Positions 14,813 to 18,082 of a DNA stretch of 18,082 nt are shown here, one piece after another. Origin of the DNA: an uncultured Prevotellaceae bacterium (GTDB lineage: Bacteria > Bacteroidota > Bacteroidia > Bacteroidales > Bacteroidaceae); the NCBI GenBank assembly GCA_937898415.1, contig CALDLA010000089.1, positions 1 to 18,082 of the forward strand. Direction: 5' to 3'. Made by a program: the position numbers and the translations under genes. How positions within the stretch are numbered: the first letter of the stretch is position 1; each line of letters starts with the position of its first letter. A model generated the notes under the pieces. The model made no database searches. It was given only the letters and a program-made list of their open reading frames with translations, and had not been told where the DNA came from.

Positions 14813-15536
14813 TGTCTATGCTGTTTATGATTTGTTCTACTTTTGTTTTACGGTTACGGCGAGAGGCGTATCTCAATAGTTTGCTCATGTTGACATGGTT
14901 CCTCTCACGCGCGTATTCAAATATATTATATATCTCTGAGCCACTGGCGAAAAAGAGTTCATTGTCGCCAATGGCATCAATCATGATTTTCTCGATACGT
15001 GGTACGGTGCAACCATCCACTTCCGTCAACGGCGACTGACCTATCAGCTGACGGACGACAATAGCATCCGTGCCCGTCAGATAACGGTCGCAGTCCATGA
15101 GTGACGGCGAAAGGAGGATGTTCCTGTTTAGCTCCATTCCCTGTAAGGCGTTAAAGACTGACTCCATACCGTCCTTCTCGACATCAATAAAGGTATAGCC
15201 TATATTTGGAACATGAAGCATGAATGAAGCCAGCACATTTGGACTCCAGATGCAGAAATCGAGAAATGGAAATTGCCGTTTGAGTTTGCCAAAGATTTCT
15301 TTCTCAGCTTCTGATGGCCGATAGACAAACTCCGGCAAGCTGTTGTCGGTTAGTTCATATTCCCCATGTCCTACTCGACGCAGCATCCCAGAAGCAATAA
15401 GACGATTGATTTGCAAATCAATGGCCTCTACCCTGATATCCTCTTTCCGACGAGCGACATCAAGCAGAAGGTCTTTCCGATGGAAAGTCCTTCCTTGCAT
15501 GGTTGCATAGTTCAATATCGCCTCTGTCGCTGTCAT
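14805..15536 (-). CDS. abiEi: AbiEi-like antitoxin / transcriptional regulator
   Basis: The 243-residue product opens with a winged-helix domain (about residues 1-65: TEAILNYATMQGRTFHRKDL, then INRLIASGMLRRVGHGEYEL), as in AbiEi antitoxins that repress their own promoter. The C-terminal 170 residues (FCIWSPNVLASFMLHV, then TEVDGCTVPRIEKIMIDAIG) resemble the antitoxin domain in general plan, more distantly than the HTH part. The overlap with the toxin gene and the gene order (antitoxin first) match the AbiE type. A consensus promoter stands 20-50 bp upstream of its ATG, so antitoxin and toxin form one two-gene operon. In type IV systems the antitoxin does not bind the toxin directly but counters its effect. 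Confidence 0.8.
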   Translation of the reverse strand: MTATEAILNYATMQGRTFHRKDLLLDVARRKEDIRVEAIDLQINRLIASGMLRRVGHGEYELTDNSLPEFVYRPSEAEKEIFGKLKRQFPFLDFCIWSPNVLASFMLHVPNIGYTFIDVEKDGMESVFNALQGMELNRNILLSPSLMDCDRYLTGTDAIVVRQLIGQSPLTEVDGCTVPRIEKIMIDAIGDNELFFASGSEIYNIFEYARERNHVNMSKLLRYASRRNRKTKVEQIINSIDND

Positions 15537-15555
15537 AAATTCTCTGTTTTGGCTG

Positions 15556-15587
15556 CAAAATTATATCTTTTTTGTCAAATACCCAAA
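15556..15587 (-). promoter_or_regulatory. Promoter of the AbiE operon
   Basis: On the minus strand the order is TTTG (15587-15584), 20 bp, then TAATTTTG (15563-15556). Both boxes match the Bacteroidetes consensus fully. The start would be near 15549, leaving a leader of about 13 nt before the antitoxin ATG at 15536. Confidence 0.7.
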
Positions 15588-15623
15588 TAATTTGTCTAAA
15601 ATGATATACTTTTGCGCGTTTTT

Positions 15624-15655
15624 TTATTATAATCCTACCTTATTATAATCCTACT
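15624..15655. repeat. Two tandem 16-bp repeats between integrase and AbiE operon
   Basis: TTATTATAATCCTACC (15624-15639) is followed at once by TTATTATAATCCTACT (15640-15655), one mismatch in 16, and by the start of a third copy (TTATA). They lie 22 bp past the integrase stop codon and upstream of the AbiE promoter. They could be a binding site for a dimeric regulator or simple slippage. Confidence 0.6.
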
Positions 15656-15676
15656 TTATATTCCTTTGGGGCAAAT

Positions 15677-17209
15677 TTAGCCAATTAAGTCAATAACGCT
15701 CTTCAGGGTTTCATCCTCGATGTTACGGTATCGCTTGAACGCCCTACTTCCGTCAACGTGGCCACTCATCTTGCCAATCAGATTTGGATCGCTGACTTTG
15801 AAATAAGCATTGCCGATGAATGTGCGTCGCGCAAGGTGGCTCGATGCCACGGTATCAATGGGAACCAGTTCATTTTCTCCAGTGCGGGCATTGCGGATGA
15901 TAACAATCCTGGTTATACCAGCCATTTTAAAGACCTTCTTAATGGAGTCGTTATATTTCTGAGCGCTGATGAATGGGAAGAGCATACCCTGTTTGCTGAC
16001 GCCTTCATACTTCTTCACCAGTTCCATGGCTTTAGGGTGGAGTGGCACACGAGCCTGAACAGCCTGGTCGCCATTGTCCTTTGTCTTGTGTGGGGTATAA
16101 GTCAGGATTCCATCAACGATATTGCCTGGCGTGAGATTCAGGAGGTCGCCCACACGACAACCAATGAAACATTGGAATATGAAGATGTCCCTCTGTACGC
16201 CATATTCAGGAAGATGAATCCTGCTGATACCCTTTCTGTCTTCCTCCGACATAGCATCATAAGCTGCAGCAAGATCTGTCTCTGCTATGGTATTTCTCTC
16301 CTCTATAGTTATATAATAAGGTGTACCCACCTTCTCCGTACCGATATTGATGCCGTCGAACGGTCTGTTCCTGGTATACTCTTCCTCATAGAACCACAGG
16401 AACAGTGACTTTAATCGCTTGGCGGCTTTGATGACAGTGTTCTCACCACGATCCTCCAACTTGCAGTTGCCTTTCGTGACGCTGGCAGGATATTCCGTCA
16501 GCAACTGCTTATATAAATCAGGATTCTCCTGAGACAGGCTGTATTCATGACGAAGATATTCGATGAAGTTTTCGATGTCCTTTCGTGTGACGGTGTTGAT
16601 GTCGAAAACGAAGTTCTGGTAACCGGGCTCCTTTGCACGAAGATAGCCCTCGAACCTTGCCACCTCACGCATCAGGACACGAAACACCTTGGCATGGGCA
16701 TAGGAGATCTTTCGCTTGGCGATATACTCCTCAGCAAGCACATAGAAAGACTTCTGTTCCTTTGCTCTAACGATAAACTTGTCTGGGTTAACGAACTTAT
16801 CGCAGACAAGTTGAAGCCATTCGCTTGTGACATTTTCGTCCCTATTGCTTTCATAGGTTTCGATGATAGTCTTCTTGAGTTCATCAAGCCGGTTAGCCTG
16901 CTCACGATGGTATTTTACATCAGGCGTTTCCAAACGCTGCTTGATAACTATCAGTCCGCTCTGCCTGAGGACATAGTTGTTCTTATCTGCCTTCTCCTGA
17001 GTGACAGTAGCGAGATTAGCAGGCACCTTGACATCATTCTTCTCCGTCTTTGCCCTGTCGATATAGTATTCAAAGTATTCAGGAGAAATGAAGATACCAC
17101 TCTTTGCCCGTGTGTTGAACTTTGTTCCCTGAAAGAAACGTATAAGCACCTCACACATTTTTGTTTCCTTCTGTACCTTACTCGACAATCTTAATTCTAT
17201 CTGAGCCAT
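15677..17209 (-). CDS. int: Tyrosine-type site-specific recombinase (integrase)
   Basis: The 510-residue product, from the ATG at 17209, has an N-terminal arm-binding-like region (to about residue 140), a SAM-like core-binding domain (about 155-290; VLAEEYIAKRKISYAHAKVF), and a C-terminal catalytic domain. Catalytic residues visible are R352 in FIGCRVGDLLNL, a lysine in HKTKDNG, H458 and R461 in HLARRTFIGN, H484 in MSGHVDG and the nucleophile Y494 in FKRYRNI. All five groups needed for strand exchange are present, so it should be active. It integrates and, with an excisionase, excises the element. It is longer than the roughly 400-residue integrases typical of Bacteroides elements because of an extended N-terminal half. 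It stands at the right end of the element, with repeats in the 200 bp upstream that may be its binding sites. Confidence 0.93.
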   Translation of the reverse strand: MAQIELRLSSKVQKETKMCEVLIRFFQGTKFNTRAKSGIFISPEYFEYYIDRAKTEKNDVKVPANLATVTQEKADKNNYVLRQSGLIVIKQRLETPDVKYHREQANRLDELKKTIIETYESNRDENVTSEWLQLVCDKFVNPDKFIVRAKEQKSFYVLAEEYIAKRKISYAHAKVFRVLMREVARFEGYLRAKEPGYQNFVFDINTVTRKDIENFIEYLRHEYSLSQENPDLYKQLLTEYPASVTKGNCKLEDRGENTVIKAAKRLKSLFLWFYEEEYTRNRPFDGINIGTEKVGTPYYITIEERNTIAETDLAAAYDAMSEEDRKGISRIHLPEYGVQRDIFIFQCFIGCRVGDLLNLTPGNIVDGILTYTPHKTKDNGDQAVQARVPLHPKAMELVKKYEGVSKQGMLFPFISAQKYNDSIKKVFKMAGITRIVIIRNARTGENELVPIDTVASSHLARRTFIGNAYFKVSDPNLIGKMSGHVDGSRAFKRYRNIEDETLKSVIDLIG

Positions 17210-17239
17210 TTTGACCTAACATTTTTAAATTTCCGTAAA

Positions 17240-17263
17240 AAGCGACCATATATTTGGTCGTTT
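17240..17263. other. Inverted repeat with 6-bp spacer upstream of int (core-site or operator candidate)
   Basis: AAGCGACCA (17240-17248), spacer TATATT, then TGGTCGTTT (17255-17263). Eight of nine arm positions pair. Two inverted arms around a 6-8 bp spacer is the usual shape of a tyrosine-recombinase core site. The same inner arms (CGACCA and TGGTCG) recur at 17543-17555 with a 1-nt spacer. The repeat also overlaps the -33 box of the plus-strand promoter, so it may be an operator instead. Confidence 0.4.
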
Positions 17264-17284
17264 AGTACAATATCATTATCTTTG
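17253..17284 (+). promoter_or_regulatory. Plus-strand promoter pointing away from int
   Basis: TTTG (17253-17256), 20 bp, then TATCTTTG (17277-17284): a full match to the Bacteroidetes -33/-7 consensus. The start would be near 17291, reading away from the integrase gene. Confidence 0.55.
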
Positions 17285-17319
17285 CGCCGTAATTGGCAGA
17301 GAGCCACTCCACCGCATGC

Positions 17320-17404
17320 TTTTGGCGTTTGCGGTGCAAAAGTATAAAAAAATGAGGAAAGAATTATGATTTTAACACTTAATTTTTGGCGTGTTTTTGG
17401 CGTG
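17320..17404. repeat. Three copies of TTTTGGCGT (integrase arm-site candidates)
   Basis: TTTTGGCGT occurs at 17320-17328, 17384-17392 and 17395-17403. The last two lie within perfect tandem 11-bp copies of TTTTTGGCGTG (17383-17393 and 17394-17404). Short direct repeats 100-200 bp from the integrase gene are what arm-type sites of tyrosine recombinases look like. Confidence 0.45.
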
Positions 17405-17541
17405 ATATTATAAATTGATTTATATCAAATTATCATTATGCCTATATTGATTAATTTCTATTTCTCTTGTAATTCAGGCATTTATGTAAAAGTATAACAA
17501 AAATGATAAATTTCAGTCTCAATACATGTTGGCGCCTCATC

Positions 17542-17590
17542 CCGACCAATGGTCGGATGGAAGTAGCTGATTTTCAACTACTTCCATTTT
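17542..17590 (+). terminator. Double hairpin with T-tract, strong intrinsic terminator
   Basis: The first hairpin is CCGACC/GGTCGG (17542-17547 with 17551-17556, 3-nt loop). It is followed directly by a perfect 10-bp stem, ATGGAAGTAG (17557-17566) with CTACTTCCAT (17578-17587), an 11-nt loop, and then TTTTCGTT. On the plus strand this is a textbook rho-independent terminator. No plus-strand protein gene precedes it, so it presumably ends the candidate RNA that starts near 17291. Confidence 0.6.
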
Positions 17591-17591
17591 C

Positions 17592-17817
17592 GTTAATCAC
17601 CTTTTTAATCACCTTTTGTTTGGCTTCTGTAGTTCACGCAACCAAATTTCAATTTTCACGCAACCCAAAAAGTACCAAAGAGATGTTTTAACACTTTTTA
17701 GTATATTGTGTTTTAAGGGCTGTGATGCTACTCAGAAGTAGTTAGCTAACATAGTTTATGTATGTGCGCATGAATGTGATTCTATTCATACGACCAAGCT
17801 TCTGTCAGTCCATCATA
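17592..17817. other. Gene-free stretch between int upstream region and right-edge frame
   Basis: This AT-rich stretch has no convincing reading frame. It contains the perfect palindrome GTTAGCTAAC (17741-17750), an inverted repeat ATGAAT/ATTCAT (17770-17775 with 17784-17789), and TTTTAACACTT at 17686-17696, which also occurs at 17370-17380. I could not match any of it to the left side of the element, so the right border is not defined. Confidence 0.5.
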
Positions 17818-18082
17818 TTAGTTATGGATAAATACTATCCCCCTATCCTTGAACTTATACATGAACTCTCGCATATTCATAAAGTTCACCACCAATGCAA
17901 AATTACGTCCATCTTTATCATCACTCCAGCCAAGCCTTTTGAGGTATTCCCCAGCAGATAAGTTGTCATATTTTTCCCTAATCATGCAGAACTTATCAAA
18001 ACGCTTCTGTAGGTTGCTTATGTCCTCTCTGGAAAAGCCGAGCGTGTTTGACCCCCGAGGGCAAAGCGATGTTGACCCCCGA
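17818..18082 (-). CDS. Unrecognised protein, C-terminal part of a frame that runs off the right edge
   Basis: A minus-strand frame is open from the window edge to a TAA at 17820-17818, giving 87 codons. The stretch beginning SREDISNLQKRFDKFCMIRE and ending REFMYKFKDRGIVFIHN looks like real protein: charged helices, aromatic residues, no repeats (DNLSAGEYLKRLGWSDDKDG in the middle). I do not recognise the family. The first 20 codons or so (RGSTSLCPRGSNTLGF) are encoded by the TTGACCCCCGA repeats and are probably not native. The gene may have lost its 5' part when a repeat-bearing element inserted near 18045. The start of the true protein cannot be seen. Confidence 0.4.
   Translation of the reverse strand, partial: RGSTSLCPRGSNTLGFSREDISNLQKRFDKFCMIREKYDNLSAGEYLKRLGWSDDKDGRNFALVVNFMNMREFMYKFKDRGIVFIHN
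18045..18082. mobile_element. Repeated TTGACCCCCGA motif, possible end of an IS21-like insertion sequence
   Basis: TGTTTGACCCCCGA (18045-18058) and TGTTGACCCCCGA (18070-18082) stand about 25 bp apart and the second is cut by the window edge. IS21-family elements carry several short repeats inside each end and often start with TG. No transposase is in view, so this is a suggestion from repeat layout only. Confidence 0.3.

Larger units (their letters stand above)
17291..17590 (+). ncRNA. Candidate small RNA or short-peptide transcript upstream of int
   Basis: The stretch begins at a consensus promoter and ends in a strong terminator about 300 nt later. Inside it are a 7-bp hairpin (CACCGCA 17310-17316 with TGCGGTG 17330-17336) and two tiny overlapping frames, MLLAFAVQKYKKMRKEL (17315-17369) and MILTLNFWRVFGVIL (17366-17413), joined by an ATGA overlap. 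The second is built largely from the repeat TTTTTGGCGTG, so DNA repeats explain it better than coding. A longer 62-codon frame at 17503-17691 runs straight through the terminator and is not credible. Whether this is a regulatory RNA, a peptide message or neither cannot be told from sequence. A -7-like box, TACTTTTG (17344-17337), on the minus strand may drive int across the same DNA. Confidence 0.35.

Noticed and set aside
5386..17209. A CRISPR array or self-transmissible conjugation system
   Set aside because: No regularly spaced repeats with unique spacers are present, and no VirB/TraG-type pore or coupling genes were found, so the element can only be mobilizable.
17503..17691. Plus-strand frame of 62 codons right of int
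   Set aside because: It runs through a perfect 10-bp terminator hairpin and has no recognisable domain, although part of it is hydrophobic by composition.
17370..17696. Direct repeat TTTTAACACTT at 17370-17380 and 17686-17696 as attachment sites
   Set aside because: Both copies lie on the same side of the integrase and the word is short and AT-rich, so they cannot bracket the element.
17758..17961. Plus-strand frame of 67 codons at the right edge
   Set aside because: It lies antisense to the more protein-like minus-strand frame that ends at 17818.

Overview
The window looks like a chromosome segment from a member of the Bacteroidales, probably Prevotella or a close relative. The grounds are a large outer-membrane receptor with a carboxypeptidase-regulatory-like N-terminal domain, a Bacteroidetes-style TonB C-terminal domain, promoters that fit the TTTG / TAnnTTTG consensus instead of E. 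coli boxes, little Shine-Dalgarno sequence, and a MobV-type relaxase and tyrosine recombinase of Bacteroidetes flavour. No RNA gene that would fix the species is present.

The window has two halves that differ visibly in base composition. Positions 1-5288 are GC-rich host-type DNA, all read on the minus strand. In transcription order they hold a Crp/Fnr regulator (start 5279), two terminator-like hairpins, a Crp-like cNMP-binding protein without a DNA-binding domain (start 4444), a single polypeptide that joins an ECF sigma factor, one membrane helix and a TonB C-terminal domain (start 3983), an outer-membrane receptor (start 2854), and the first 30 codons of a secreted protein that runs off the left edge. 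The sigma-TonB fusion is the most interesting protein here. It puts transcription initiation and a periplasmic TonB domain in one molecule, next to a TonB-dependent-type receptor, with a ligand-sensing protein 8 bp upstream.

Positions about 5300-17800 are less GC-rich and form an integrative mobilizable element. From right to left on the minus strand it carries a tyrosine recombinase (17209-15677), an AbiE-type toxin-antitoxin pair (15536-13748), a helix-turn-helix/excisionase-like protein (12918-12529), a ParA ATPase and a small ribbon-helix-helix-like partner (12453-11426), a CHC2/TOPRIM primase fused to a P-loop helicase-like domain (11369-8088), a structured region that is probably oriT (about 7605-7735), and a MobV relaxase (7575-5386). 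The only plus-strand gene is a regulator made of two tandem copies of one XRE domain (13085-13729). Between it and the excisionase-like gene lie two promoter-like elements facing each other across a perfect palindrome, which looks like a genetic switch. No conjugation pore genes are visible, so transfer would need a helper element.

The 600 bp upstream of the integrase (17210-17817) has no convincing gene. It holds an inverted repeat with a 6-bp spacer, three copies of TTTTGGCGT, and a well-formed plus-strand promoter and terminator about 300 bp apart, so it may combine attachment-site arms with a small RNA. The right edge has the end of an unrecognised minus-strand reading frame that runs into two copies of a TTGACCCCCGA repeat, possibly the end of an IS21-like insertion sequence. 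I found no direct repeat that defines the ends of the element.
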